From contig NZ_QMHN01000001.1 in assembly GCF_003313385.1 (NCBI RefSeq), positions 459,673-523,672 of the forward strand: a stretch of 64,000 nucleotides of DNA, written 5' to 3'. Every line of letters begins with the position of its first letter. Position 1 is the first letter of the stretch. Shown in pieces: positions 34,801-42,816 of this stretch. This stretch comes from Pedobacter chitinilyticus. Lineage in GTDB: Bacteria > Bacteroidota > Bacteroidia > Sphingobacteriales > Sphingobacteriaceae. The notes under the pieces were generated by a model. It did not search any database, was not told the DNA's origin, and saw only the letters and a list, made by a program, of their open reading frames with translations. The position numbers and the translations under genes were made by a program.

Positions 34801-35021
34801 GAAGGGCCATCCAACAAATCTAACCTGCAAGCTGGAATAAGTTTGATGGCATGCTTTCTGGTGGTGATATGGGCACGCACAATGCCCGCCAAACTATTCC
34901 TGTCGGTAATGGCTATTTTAAGGTAGCCTAGTTGGGCCGCTCGAGCGACCAGTTCTTCGGGATGTGAGGCGCCACGTAGGAAACTGAAATTGCTGGTGGC
35001 CTGTAATTCTACATATTCCAT
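31863..35021 (-). CDS. dnaE2: error-prone DNA polymerase III alpha subunit (DnaE2)
   Basis: This is the replicative-type C-family polymerase of the ImuA-ImuB-DnaE2 translesion mutasome. It has 1052 residues, shorter than DnaE1, as is normal for DnaE2. It begins with a PHP domain (LQATSNFSFLRGASHPEELV). The palm domain has PPDIDVDF carrying catalytic aspartates, together with GRGSAAN and GFPESHAASFA segments. An OB-fold region follows near the C-terminus (KVAGLILVRQRPGTASGI). It lies three bases after imuB in the same operon, so expression is expected to follow DNA damage. Confidence 0.96.
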   Translation of the reverse strand: MEYVELQATSNFSFLRGASHPEELVARAAQLGYLKIAITDRNSLAGIVRAHITTRKHAIKLIPACRLDLLDGPSLLAYPTNKNGYSRLSALLSLGNSRAEKGQCHLYQADVWQHKADILFIAIAPNSLNQNFDFETDFKTHLQHYQKALSNNLYLGINRSYTGSDQKRMFRLAELSKQLHIPLVATNDVHYHEPQRRQLQDILTCVREKCTIYTAGYKLHENAERHLKPIAEMHRLFRPYPQAISNALSIAEKCQFSLDELKYIYPEELTSEGRTPQEELVHLTWLGAKEKFPEGIPEKVLKTIYYELDFIARKNYASYFLTVHDFVRFARSRDILCQGRGSAANSVICFCLGITSVNPTEINLLFARFMSDARNEPPDIDVDFEHERREEVMQYIYEKYGRDRAAIVATVTQLHSKGAVRDVGKAMGLSVDTLNILSATVSSHYDEGFDRERLVAHGLNPDDPLLKKTLELTSQMVGFPRQLGQHTGGFIITQGKLTDLCPTLNARMENRTCIEWNKDDIEALGFLKVDVLALGMLTCIRKAFTLTKNHYQKDYNLHNIPHEDGNEVYQMISRADTLGVFQIESRAQMSMLPRLKPMKFYDLVIEVAIVRPGPIQGDMVHPYLRRRNGEEEVEYPSDELREILGKTFGVPLFQEQAMEVAIVAAGFTPTEADELRRSMATFKAVGKVTDFKKKLLEGMAKKGYKPDFAERLFKQIEGFGGYGFPESHAASFALLVYISSYLKCIYPDVFATALLNSMPMGFYQPAQIVIDAEKHGVTVLPIDINHSEWDNTLTDKVGDFCAIRLGFRQAKGLAEEEMNYLVSQRQSGYKSLAALRDIGISQSTLEKLADADAFRSMNMDRRDALWHISALHDRPIALFEGKADNSQHETQISLPLMPTSEHVIHDYAHVGLSLKAHPVSFIRKELEALRVLSTQTANEAKDGEKIKVAGLILVRQRPGTASGICFITIEDETGIANLVVYQKLFNQFRKEILGAKLLMIEGKVQREGEVVHIVVQRCHNYNGLLQQLHGSKTRNIPPTMGEKVFHDGRNFK

Positions 35022-35024
35022 AAG

Positions 35025-36524
35025 CTAGGCAAAAAATCCATGAATAAACCATTGTGCGGCAATTTTGCTGTGGTAATGCCCTAACCTGAACAACCAATAG
35101 CGTTGCCCTTTTTCATCTTCTACATAATAATAGTCGCGGTGTTTACCTTCATTTAACCACCATTCACGCTCAATCCTTTCGGGACCGTCAGCTTTAGTAA
35201 TGCGGTGCAATTGACCTTTATAGGTGAAGTTCATGGGAGGATAATCAGGAATGGGGGCACTCACCTGTATGGGCTCTGGTTGGTTGAGCAACACGGTGGG
35301 CCTAAGTTTGTGGGTTTGCCATTCGGTTTCGGGCAGTTGTTGTGGGTCCGTTACCGCTTTAATGCTATGCTCAGGCCAGTGATGTTCCTGTGGTAAATAT
35401 CGCCTGATGGCATTTTTTCCAGCTTTGATACTGATACGGTCCAGTAATTCCGAAACTTCAGACAAATTGCTTTGTGCCTGAATTTGCCATAATGCTTCTT
35501 GTTGTTTAGGCAATGCTTCTACCTTGGTGGCTTCCATAATGAATAGCTCAATCCCCAAATCAGGTTCAATCTGTTTGATTTTGAGCTCGAACAATTTGAA
35601 AAGATGCTGGATATGGATAGAAGCCTGATTGGTGCCAATGCTAATTTGTTGTAGTTCGCCATCAAGGCGATAACATTTTAAGGTAGCATTTCTAAAACCC
35701 ACATCATCTTTTTGTAAGAGGATACATAAGTTTTCTAACAAGGTTTGGATAGCTATTTCGATGCCTTTGGCCGTTTGGATAGGCTCCAAACAATGTAATC
35801 GTTCTTGGTAAGGATGTGGTTCTGAAATGGTTTCAAATGCCTCGGGCTGGTGGCCTAAAGCTTGTCCAATACGCAGGTTAATCTCCTCTCCAAAACGTCT
35901 GCGTAGTGTAGAAGAGGCGATATGGATAAAACTATCAATAGTATGGAAGCCCAATTTGGCCAAGCGTTGTAAAATGTTTTCCTCTAAACGTAAAGCTTTA
36001 GTGGGCAAAGGTAATAAGGCCTGTAAATGCTCGCCACTTTTGACGATTTGGTTTTCTCCATAATGGGTAATGGCCCAAGCAGTACCTAAAGTATCGGCCA
36101 TGGCTATTTTAAAATGATAACCTGCTTTTTTTAGCCTCGAGCTAATCTCTTGTAGGTAAGGTTTTTCACCTTTCCATAAATGCGTACAGCCCGAAACTTC
36201 TAGGAACAAACCGTCGGGTGGGGCTAAGGCGATGTTAGGGCTATACCGAATAAACCATTCGGCCAGCATTTTTAACAGTTTTTGTTGGCGCAGCGGTTGG
36301 TATTTGAAAGCCTGTAGCGAAGGCAGAATGATTCTGGCATCAGCCAAAGGCATATTGGGTTTTAAGCCCAGCTTTTTCGCCTGATAGCTAACACCTATAA
36401 TGATTTGTTTGTTGCGTTCATGTGTCACTAAAGCATAGGCTATGCCATCCAGCTCTTTTTGCCGAATAGCCATTTGGTCGGTTACCAAATGCGGGAACCA
36501 TATGGAAACGTAACGTTTGTTCAT
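35025..36524 (-). CDS. imuB: ImuB, Y-family polymerase-like mutasome subunit
   Basis: This 499-residue homolog of Y-family (DinB-like) polymerases links DnaE2 to the sliding clamp in the mutasome. The N-terminus YVSIWFPHLVTDQMA replaces the catalytic FxxVDxDxFF motif of active Y-family enzymes, so it should be inactive as a polymerase. The finger-domain element SYQAKKLGLKPNMPLADA is preserved. Its ATG overlaps the imuA stop by 4 bases (ATGA). Clamp binding would be through a C-terminal motif I could not identify with certainty. Confidence 0.93.
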   Translation of the reverse strand: MNKRYVSIWFPHLVTDQMAIRQKELDGIAYALVTHERNKQIIIGVSYQAKKLGLKPNMPLADARIILPSLQAFKYQPLRQQKLLKMLAEWFIRYSPNIALAPPDGLFLEVSGCTHLWKGEKPYLQEISSRLKKAGYHFKIAMADTLGTAWAITHYGENQIVKSGEHLQALLPLPTKALRLEENILQRLAKLGFHTIDSFIHIASSTLRRRFGEEINLRIGQALGHQPEAFETISEPHPYQERLHCLEPIQTAKGIEIAIQTLLENLCILLQKDDVGFRNATLKCYRLDGELQQISIGTNQASIHIQHLFKLFELKIKQIEPDLGIELFIMEATKVEALPKQQEALWQIQAQSNLSEVSELLDRISIKAGKNAIRRYLPQEHHWPEHSIKAVTDPQQLPETEWQTHKLRPTVLLNQPEPIQVSAPIPDYPPMNFTYKGQLHRITKADGPERIEREWWLNEGKHRDYYYVEDEKGQRYWLFRLGHYHSKIAAQWFIHGFFA

Positions 36525-37255
36525 GAACCAATGGCATGTGGAAGGAAAGGTTGTGATGCAGAGCTTTCTATGGTGTGGAATTGGTCGTTATGCCATGAAA
36601 TGTTGAAGCTTGCAGTGCTACCATTACGTACTTTTAGTAGTTCTACCTGCCAATTGGCAAAACCAACTCCTGGCAATTCGGTTAGGTTAAGGCTTGCCGT
36701 TGGGCTAATCTGCCACCTGGCAGCGCAGGCAGTGGCATGGATAGGCCCTGTTTGGGTGCGTAAAATAAAACCTGTGACTTTGCTTTTTTCTACGGTAAGC
36801 TGCAAACGTTGTGATTGGGCAAAGGTAATGGCTTCCAGTTCGCTGATGACCCCGTTAAGGCTTTGGCATTTTAAGGCTTCCTCGGTAGCCCAAAGGATAT
36901 CTTTGGGTTTTACGAGATTGATAAAAATAATTTGATGGGCTGGAATGCCAAAATAGTTTAGTCCAGGGGGGAATAATTGGCGTTGTTTTCCAATCCATAC
37001 ATAAATACCTTGATGGGTATTTAGCTTGGATAATAAGGCCATGATAAAGGCGCTGGTACAAGCGGTATGTTCTGGTTGTGTACTTACAAACTCGTGAATG
37101 GTGCCTGTAGGGAAAACTTGATTGGGAAAATGTTTTTCGATATGGGCAAAACCAAGTTTTTTTTGCTGTTGCCTAGGTTTTGTCTTATAGCCCTCTAAAT
37201 CGAGAATTTGCCGCTGTAGGCGTTCAATAACCGTTTGATGAAAGGGACTTTTCAT
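36521..37255 (-). CDS. imuA: ImuA, RecA-like mutasome subunit
   Basis: This 244-residue RecA/SulA-like protein is the first gene of the imuA-imuB-dnaE2 operon. Features are the ERLQRQILDLEG start, FPTGTIHEFVS (ATPase-proximal segment without a canonical Walker A), YVWIGKQRQLFPPGLNYFGI, and a long C-terminal part. ImuA is required with ImuB and DnaE2 for damage-induced mutagenesis in other bacteria. The promoter region has a 15-bp inverted repeat around the -7 element, indicating a dedicated repressor. Confidence 0.92.
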   Translation of the reverse strand: MKSPFHQTVIERLQRQILDLEGYKTKPRQQQKKLGFAHIEKHFPNQVFPTGTIHEFVSTQPEHTACTSAFIMALLSKLNTHQGIYVWIGKQRQLFPPGLNYFGIPAHQIIFINLVKPKDILWATEEALKCQSLNGVISELEAITFAQSQRLQLTVEKSKVTGFILRTQTGPIHATACAARWQISPTASLNLTELPGVGFANWQVELLKVRNGSTASFNISWHNDQFHTIESSASQPFLPHAIGS

Positions 37256-37259
37256 TTTT

Positions 37260-37304
37260 TTACTAATATTTTTAGCAAAAATAATAAAAATTTTAGTAAT
37301 ACAA
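37260..37304 (-). promoter_or_regulatory. promoter and candidate operator of imuA-imuB-dnaE2
   Basis: On the - strand a TTG (37304-37302) is followed after 18 bases by TATTTTTG (37283-37276), a consensus -7 element. That element lies in the 10-base spacer of an inverted repeat: TTACTAAAATTTTTA (37299-37285) and its partner (37274-37260) pair with a single mismatch in 15. A dimeric repressor bound here would cover the promoter. The repeat begins five bases before the start codon. No regulator gene lies adjacent. Confidence 0.6.
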
Positions 37305-37396
37305 GTTTTAGTCTGGTTTAATTTTAATCGAAAAAGTACTATGATGGATGGAGTGGGTCGTTTACTGAACCTTGTATTTAAGGAATAAATGTTTCA

Positions 37397-37427
37397 AAAT
37401 AAAAGCGGAGCTTGTAGGCCCCGCTTG
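37397..37427 (-). terminator. terminator of the sigma-54 response regulator gene
   Basis: On the - strand AAGCGG and CCGCTT (37426-37403) form the stem ends, with additional GGGGCC-type pairing inside, and TTTTATTTTG follows. The hairpin is 11 nt past the stop at 37438. Confidence 0.65.
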
Positions 37428-37437
37428 GTTAATATGT

Positions 37438-38835
37438 TTATTCGGCTCTTTTCAGTCCAAATTTTTCTATTTTACTGTAAAGATGACTTCGTTGGATATC
37501 AATATCGTCGGCTGTTTTGGATACGTTCCAGTTGTTTTTTTCCAGCTTGAACTTGATGAACTCTTTTTCTGCAAAGTCTTTGTACTCTTGGAAATTGCTG
37601 AAGCTGTCGTAATTAAAGCTGCTACCCTGATTGCCACTATTGGTAGTTGGCTGACTAGCGCCTACATTAGTACCTCCACTAGGATTGGCAAAGGCCACTA
37701 CATCCTGTTCGGTAATGGTTTTATCACTCAAAATAATCAAACGCTCAATCATATTGCGCAGCTCACGTACGTTACCTGTCCATGGCAATCTTTTCAGCGC
37801 ATCCATGGCACCATCTGTAATTTTCTTACCTGGCATGCCATATTCGCCACAAATTTCTTCCAAAAAGCTTTGCGCTATTACAGGAATATCGTCGGTACGC
37901 TCCGTGAGGTGAGGTACGTGGATATTGATGACGTTTAAGCGGTGGTACAAGTCCATCCTAAAATTACCTTCTTCAATTTCTTTTAAAAGATCTTTGTTGG
38001 TTGCCGCTACAATCCTCACATTCACATCAATTTCCTTTTCGCCACCTACACGGGTAATTTTATGTTCTTGCAGCGCACGTAGTACTTTTGCTTGTGCCGA
38101 CATGCTCATGTCGCCAATTTCATCTAGGAACAAGGTCCCGCCATTGGCCAACTCAAATTTTCCGATACGTTGTTTCACTGCCGAAGTAAACGAACCTTTT
38201 TCGTGTCCAAAAAGTTCACTTTCAATCAACTCAGAAGGGATAGCCGCACAGTTTACTTCTATCAATTGTCCTTCAGAACGGTTTGATTTTTCGTGCAGCC
38301 AACGTGCAACCAATTCTTTACCGCTACCATTCGCCCCGGTAATTAATACCCTGGCTTCGGTAGGGGCTACGCGTTCGATGGTTTCCTTTATTTTTCCAAT
38401 GGTATCCGAGTTTCCCAGGATGTCACGGGTTTTACTTGCCTTTCTTTTAAGGACTTTGGTTTCGGTCACCAAAGAACCACGGTCTAAACCATTACGTACG
38501 GTAATTAGTAGACGGTTTAGATCAGGTGGTTTAGAGATAAAGTCAAAGGCACCTTTTTTACTGGCCTCTACGGCAGTTTCTACCGTGCCATGGCCAGAAA
38601 TCATGATGAATGGGAGGTCGGGCTTAATGCCAAGGGCTGTTTCCAGCACTTCCATACCATCCATTTTATTCATCTTGATGTCGCAAAGAACAAGGTTGTA
38701 GTCGTTCTTTTTGATCATTTCCAAGCCATCAATGCCGTTATCTATATCATCGACCTCGTAGTTTTCGTATTCTAATATTTCGCGAAGGGTACTCCTTATC
38801 GCTCTTTCATCATCAATAATTAGCAGTTTTGCCAT
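37438..38835 (-). CDS. sigma-54-dependent response regulator (NtrC family)
   Basis: The 465-residue protein has three domains. The receiver has Asp8/Asp9, phospho-acceptor Asp52, Ser80 and Lys102. The AAA+ sigma-54 activator domain has Walker A GANGSGKE (167-174), Walker B GGTLFLDEI (232-240), and a loop GSFTSA (214-219) in place of canonical GAFTGA. A C-terminal Fis-type HTH (WNVSKTADDIDIQRSHLYSKI) completes it. It would activate RpoN promoters once phosphorylated by a histidine kinase that is not in this window. The GAFTGA loop contacts sigma-54, so the variant merits attention, although I recall similar loops in Bacteroidota proteins. Confidence 0.92.
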   Translation of the reverse strand: MAKLLIIDDERAIRSTLREILEYENYEVDDIDNGIDGLEMIKKNDYNLVLCDIKMNKMDGMEVLETALGIKPDLPFIMISGHGTVETAVEASKKGAFDFISKPPDLNRLLITVRNGLDRGSLVTETKVLKRKASKTRDILGNSDTIGKIKETIERVAPTEARVLITGANGSGKELVARWLHEKSNRSEGQLIEVNCAAIPSELIESELFGHEKGSFTSAVKQRIGKFELANGGTLFLDEIGDMSMSAQAKVLRALQEHKITRVGGEKEIDVNVRIVAATNKDLLKEIEEGNFRMDLYHRLNVINIHVPHLTERTDDIPVIAQSFLEEICGEYGMPGKKITDGAMDALKRLPWTGNVRELRNMIERLIILSDKTITEQDVVAFANPSGGTNVGASQPTTNSGNQGSSFNYDSFSNFQEYKDFAEKEFIKFKLEKNNWNVSKTADDIDIQRSHLYSKIEKFGLKRAE

Positions 38836-38999
38836 ATAGGTGTTAGATATTTCTTAATGCGAATATATTATTTTTTATGATATGTATAGTTTTTTGTACA
38901 ATCTGTTTTTATAACGATGAGGATTAGAAGTTGTTTGTGAGTGTTTGGTTTTTTTAATCACGGATACACAGATGATTTTTATTTAGCTAATTGTTTTTG

Positions 39000-39007
39000 T
39001 ATTTTTG
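39000..39007 (+). promoter_or_regulatory. -7 promoter element of the small gene and nucleotidyltransferase pair
   Basis: TATTTTTG matches TAnnTTTG and ends four bases before the ATG at 39011, again implying a leaderless mRNA. No clear -33 element is present. Confidence 0.4.
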
Positions 39008-39010
39008 AAT

Positions 39011-39217
39011 ATGGGCAGATTAAAAATATACGATATAGATATTCCCCGCGAAAGCATACTGGCTGAACGGGAAGTTTTGTATTTAAGTAAATCTGCTGAA
39101 CAAAAATTCTATGCATTACTTCAGCTTAATCGTGTTTCTGTTCAATTGAATGGAGGTAATCCATTAAAGAAACCGCAAGGTAAAGGAATTCTTATTCGTA
39201 AAGCAAACCATAGCTAG
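39011..39217 (+). CDS. small protein, candidate antitoxin partner
   Basis: This 68-residue soluble protein starts at ATG 39011; a TTG six bases earlier lies within the -7 element and is rejected. I do not recognise its family. It contains a REVLYLSKSAEQKFYALLQLN helical segment and a basic C-terminus (KKPQGKGILIRKANHS). It sits two bases ahead of a nucleotidyltransferase-fold gene, and the pair is isolated between other units. The organisation is that of a toxin-antitoxin or regulator-effector module, but this is inference. Confidence 0.6.
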   Translation: MGRLKIYDIDIPRESILAEREVLYLSKSAEQKFYALLQLNRVSVQLNGGNPLKKPQGKGILIRKANHS

Positions 39218-39219
39218 GG

Positions 39220-39696
39220 ATGTCTTTTGATAAAGAAAGTGCAGAAATGTTGTTGCTTTTAAGCGTTTTTCAAAAACATAGGGTTGATTATCTAATTGTT
39301 GGGGGCTTTGCCGTAAATAGATATGGCTATGGTAGAGCTACTGGTGATTTAGATTTATACTTAAGAGATACTGAGCAGAATCGCAGAAACCTTATTGAAG
39401 CCATTGATGAAATGGGATATGGAAGATATGATATGTTGATGGACACTCCAATTGTTGCGGGTTATTGTGAAATAATGATGGATGATGGGATGTATGCTGA
39501 TTTGATGACGGATATTCCAGGGTTGGATAAAACAAAATATGATGAATATTTAGCAATGGCTACTGTTGATATCATTGATGGTTTTGAAGTGAAGTTTTTG
39601 CATTACAATCATTTGTTGTCGAATAAAAAGGCTACTAATAGAATAAAGGACCAATTAGACGTACAAGAACTGGAACGTATTAATAAGAAGAGCTAG
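39220..39696 (+). CDS. nucleotidyltransferase-fold protein (AbiEii/MNT-like)
   Basis: The 158-residue protein has the nucleotidyltransferase core GGFAVNRYGYGRATGDLDLYL (positions about 28-48), with the Gly-Gly and the D-x-D that coordinates metal. This is followed by LHYNHLLSNKKA and KDQLDVQELERI, both seen in AbiEii/AbiGii- or DUF6036-type proteins. It could transfer a nucleotide to RNA or protein. It starts two bases after the small gene at 39011. Bona fide AbiEii proteins are about 300 residues and come with an AbiEi antitoxin of the wHTH type, so this is a shorter relative. Confidence 0.72.
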   Translation: MSFDKESAEMLLLLSVFQKHRVDYLIVGGFAVNRYGYGRATGDLDLYLRDTEQNRRNLIEAIDEMGYGRYDMLMDTPIVAGYCEIMMDDGMYADLMTDIPGLDKTKYDEYLAMATVDIIDGFEVKFLHYNHLLSNKKATNRIKDQLDVQELERINKKS

Positions 39697-39761
39697 CTTT
39701 CATAGGTTTTTGTTCTCTAAACCTGATAGGAGTGGAAATACTTTTTGTGGCAAAAACATTG

Positions 39762-39793
39762 AAACCTCGTAGGTTTTCAAAACCTACAGGTTT
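39762..39793. repeat. intergenic palindrome with GTAGGTTTTCAAAACCTAC core
   Basis: AAACCTCGTAGGTTTT and AAAACCTACAGGTTT are inverted copies with one mismatch. The same core occurs at 31827-31847. It may also act as a terminator for the nucleotidyltransferase operon. Confidence 0.55.
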
Positions 39794-39935
39794 GTGTCCG
39801 ATGTTAACAAAAAGATTGCAACGGATAGCAGGACTGGAGTTGCTAATAACCACTAGGTTGATTTTCAAATAAATATATCAAACAAATATTTGACAATTAA
39901 TCAGTTCAACAATTCTTCAAATCCGAAAAATACCT

Positions 39936-39943
39936 TATCTTTG
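39936..39943 (+). promoter_or_regulatory. -7 promoter element of rpsO
   Basis: TATCTTTG followed by C is a consensus Bacteroidota -7 element. It places initiation near 39950 and gives a leader of about 37 nt before the rpsO ATG. Confidence 0.55.
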
Positions 39944-39986
39944 CACCCAATTAATTAATTTAAAAACACTTTAATATTATTCAAGA

Positions 39987-40265
39987 ATGTATTTAAGTTC
40001 AGAAAAGAAAGCCGAAATTTTTGCAAAACACGGCGAAGTAGCAACCAACACGGGTTCTGCAGAAGGTCAAGTAGCATTGTTTACTTACCGTATTGCCCAC
40101 TTAACAGAGCACTTGAAAAAAAATCGTAAAGATTTTTCTACACAGTTAGCTCTACAAAAGTTAGTAGGTAAACGTCGTGGCATTTTAGCTTATCTTTACA
40201 AAAAAGATATTGAGCGCTACCGTGCTATCATCAAAGCTTTATCGCTAAGAGATATCATTAAATAA
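39987..40265 (+). CDS. rpsO: 30S ribosomal protein S15
   Basis: This primary rRNA-binding protein of the small subunit binds 16S rRNA helices 20-22. The 92-residue chain is close to the usual 89 and has the conserved features NTGSAEGQVALFTYRIAHLTEHLK, then KRRGILAYL and the RYRAIIKALSLRD end. It precedes pnp, an arrangement conserved in many bacteria, but here a terminator lies between, so pnp may rely on its own promoter or on readthrough. Confidence 0.97.
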   Translation: MYLSSEKKAEIFAKHGEVATNTGSAEGQVALFTYRIAHLTEHLKKNRKDFSTQLALQKLVGKRRGILAYLYKKDIERYRAIIKALSLRDIIK

Positions 40266-40280
40266 AAGCTTTTATCAACT

Positions 40281-40310
40281 AAAAGCCATTCTTTTAGAGT
40301 GGCTTTTTTT
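40281..40310 (+). terminator. terminator after rpsO
   Basis: AAAGCCATTC and GAGTGGCTTT pair (one G-U) around a five-base loop and are followed by seven Ts. Confidence 0.8.
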
Positions 40311-40385
40311 AGTTTTAATACTCGAAAAAATAAATATAAACTCGGTCTGTTCGAAAGAGGAAAAACAGATCACAACAATTTGTAA

Positions 40386-42533
40386 ATGAATGTAATAAAA
40401 AAATCGTTCGATTTGGGCGATGGAAGAATTGTAGAAATTGAAACAGGTAAATTAGCGAAACAAGCTGATGGTTCTGTAGTTGTTAAAATGGGTGATACCA
40501 TGTTGTTAGCAACAGTGGTATCGACTGTAGGTGCTAAACCAGGTACCGATTTTTTACCTTTATCGGTAGATTACCAAGAAAAATACGCGGCTACTGGCCG
40601 TATTCCAGGAGGTTTTTTACGCCGTGAGGCAAGATTATCTGATTACGAGGTTTTAATCTCTCGTTTGGTAGATAGAGCTTTACGTCCGTTGTTCCCTTCG
40701 GATTATCACTCTGATACACAGGTGATGATTTCATTAATTTCTGCTGATAAAAATATCATGCCTGATTGTTTAGCTGGTTTGGCGGCATCGGCAGCATTAG
40801 CAGTTTCAGATATTCCTTTTAACGGGCCTATCTCTGAAGTGCGTGTAGCAAAAATTGATGGTCAATTAGTAATTAACCCTTACGCTAGCGATTTAGAGCG
40901 TGCAACTTTAGAATTTATGGTTGCTGGTTCTGCTAACGATATCGTGATGGTAGAGGGTGAGTGCGACGAGATCCAAGAAGAAGAAATGGTTGAAGCATTG
41001 AAATTTGCTCACGAGGCAATTAAAGTTCAATGTGCTGTTCAGGTTGAATTGACCGAAGCAACAGGTAAAACTGTTAAACGTACATATAGCCACGAAGATC
41101 ATGATGATGAGTTGAAAGCTAAAGTTTATGCTGATACTTATGACAAGGTTTACGCCATTGCAAAATCAGGTTCTACCAAAGAAGAGCGTTCTGAAGCTTT
41201 TACCGCTTTAATTACCGAGTTTTTGGAGGCTATGCCAGAAGAAACTGAAGATTTAACAAAAGCATTGGCTAAGCACTATTACCATGATGTACAGTATGAT
41301 GCTGTTCGTGCTTTATTGTTAGATGAAGGTATCCGTTTAGATGGCCGTGCAACTACGCAGATTCGTCCAATTTGGAGTGAAGTAGGTTATTTGCCAGCTG
41401 CTCACGGTTCAGCGGTATTTACGCGTGGTGAAACGCAATCTTTAACCTCGGTTACTTTAGGTAGCAAAGATGATGAGCAAATGATTGACGGTGCTTTCAT
41501 CAATGGTTATAACAAGTTTTTATTGCACTATAACTTCCCTGGTTTCTCAACTGGTGAGGTTAGACCTAACAGAGGTGCTGGACGTAGAGAGATTGGTCAC
41601 GGTGCTTTGGCGCAACGCTCGTTGAAGAAGGTATTGCCTGCAGGTGCTGAAAACCCTTACACCATTCGTATCGTATCTGACATTTTAGAATCTAACGGTT
41701 CTTCGTCAATGGCTACGGTTTGTGCTGGTACTTTGGCATTAATGGATGCAGGTATCAAAATTAAAGCGCCAGTATCAGGTATAGCAATGGGTTTAATTAC
41801 CGATGAGAAAACTGGTAAATATCAAATCCTTTCAGATATTTTAGGTGATGAAGATCACTTGGGAGATATGGACTTTAAAGTAACTGGTACTGAAAAAGGT
41901 ATTGTTGCTTGTCAAATGGACTTAAAAATCAATGGTTTGTCTTATGAAGTTTTAACGAAAGCTTTGTTACAAGCTAAAGAAGGTCGTTTACACATCTTAA
42001 ACGAGATGAAGAAAACGATTGCTGCACCAGCTGAAGATTACAAACCACATGCACCACGTATTGTTTCTCTAACTATTGAGAAAGAATTTATTGGTGCTGT
42101 AATTGGCCCAGGCGGTAAAATTATTCAAGAAATGCAACGCGAAACTGGCGCATCTATCTCTATTGAAGAGGTTGATAACAAAGGTATTGTTGAGATTTTT
42201 GCAGATAACAAAGCGGCTATTGATGCTGCTGTTGCTCGTATCCGTGCCATTGCTGCTAAACCAGAAATTGGTGAGGTTTACACTGGTAAGGTAAAATCTA
42301 TCATGCCTTTTGGTGCATTTGTAGAAATTATGCCAGGTAAAGATGGTTTGCTGCACATTTCTGAAATTGATTGGAAACGTTTAGAAACCATGGACGGTGT
42401 ACTTAAAGAAGGTGATATTATCGAGGTGAAATTGTTGGATATTGACAAACAAGGTAAAATGAAACTTTCTCGTAAGGTTTTATTGCCTCGCCCTCCAAAA
42501 CCAGAAGGTGCACCAGCTGCTCCACAAGGATAA
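40386..42533 (+). CDS. pnp: polyribonucleotide nucleotidyltransferase (PNPase)
   Basis: This phosphorolytic 3'-5' exoribonuclease degrades mRNA and is part of RNA turnover complexes. The 715-residue protein has two RNase PH domains (the second with the [18 protein letters not shown] catalytic segment near 483-500), an alpha domain, a KH domain with the GPGGKIIQ loop near residue 572, and an S1 domain (from about 628, [17 protein letters not shown]). Length and order are canonical. It follows rpsO. The start ATG at 40386 is followed by [13 protein letters not shown], the usual N-terminus. Confidence 0.97.
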   Translation: MNVIKKSFDLGDGRIVEIETGKLAKQADGSVVVKMGDTMLLATVVSTVGAKPGTDFLPLSVDYQEKYAATGRIPGGFLRREARLSDYEVLISRLVDRALRPLFPSDYHSDTQVMISLISADKNIMPDCLAGLAASAALAVSDIPFNGPISEVRVAKIDGQLVINPYASDLERATLEFMVAGSANDIVMVEGECDEIQEEEMVEALKFAHEAIKVQCAVQVELTEATGKTVKRTYSHEDHDDELKAKVYADTYDKVYAIAKSGSTKEERSEAFTALITEFLEAMPEETEDLTKALAKHYYHDVQYDAVRALLLDEGIRLDGRATTQIRPIWSEVGYLPAAHGSAVFTRGETQSLTSVTLGSKDDEQMIDGAFINGYNKFLLHYNFPGFSTGEVRPNRGAGRREIGHGALAQRSLKKVLPAGAENPYTIRIVSDILESNGSSSMATVCAGTLALMDAGIKIKAPVSGIAMGLITDEKTGKYQILSDILGDEDHLGDMDFKVTGTEKGIVACQMDLKINGLSYEVLTKALLQAKEGRLHILNEMKKTIAAPAEDYKPHAPRIVSLTIEKEFIGAVIGPGGKIIQEMQRETGASISIEEVDNKGIVEIFADNKAAIDAAVARIRAIAAKPEIGEVYTGKVKSIMPFGAFVEIMPGKDGLLHISEIDWKRLETMDGVLKEGDIIEVKLLDIDKQGKMKLSRKVLLPRPPKPEGAPAAPQG

Positions 42534-42540
42534 AAACAAC

Positions 42541-42621
42541 TGTCATTTTGAACGACAGTGAAAAATCTCAAAGTTTTTAGCACTTATCTAGCAAATTCTT
42601 CGCAAAGGTCAGAATGACAAA
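42541..42621. repeat. REP-like inverted repeat after pnp
   Basis: GTCATTTTGAACGACAGTGAAAAATCT faces TTCGCAAAGGTCAGAATGAC. Both ends carry the GTCATT and AATGAC signatures of the family. Confidence 0.5.
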
Positions 42622-42630
42622 AATGAATAG

Positions 42631-42662
42631 AAACCCTTTCAGTTTTACTGGAAGGGTTTTTT
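42631..42662 (+). terminator. terminator after pnp
   Basis: AACCCTTTCAGT and ACTGGAAGGGTT pair (one G-U) around a 3-base loop, then six Ts. Confidence 0.85.
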
Positions 42663-42722
42663 GTTTAGGATAAGTGGTATTATAAAAGAATTTGTAACTT
42701 GCATTTGATTGTTTCACACTTG

Positions 42723-42806
42723 TAATGACGTTGAAAATCGTCGTTGTGAGAAGGTACGACGAAGCAATCTTAAAACGATATAATTTACTTCGTACCTCGC
42801 AATAAT
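42723..42806. repeat. REP-like inverted repeat upstream of rpe
   Basis: GTAATGACG... GTACGACGAAGCAATCTT faces TTTACTTCGTACCTCGCAATAATGA. It belongs to the same subtype as the element at 24505-24585. Confidence 0.5.
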
Positions 42807-42816
42807 GATAAACTAA

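Noticed and set aside
37372..37938. 188-codon + strand frame
   Set aside because: Antisense to the end of the response regulator gene and its terminator; no recognisable protein.
37925..38701. 258-codon frame on the + strand, antisense to the sigma-54 response regulator
   Set aside because: The - strand gene has intact receiver, AAA+ and HTH motifs; the antisense frame has no family and arises from codon bias.
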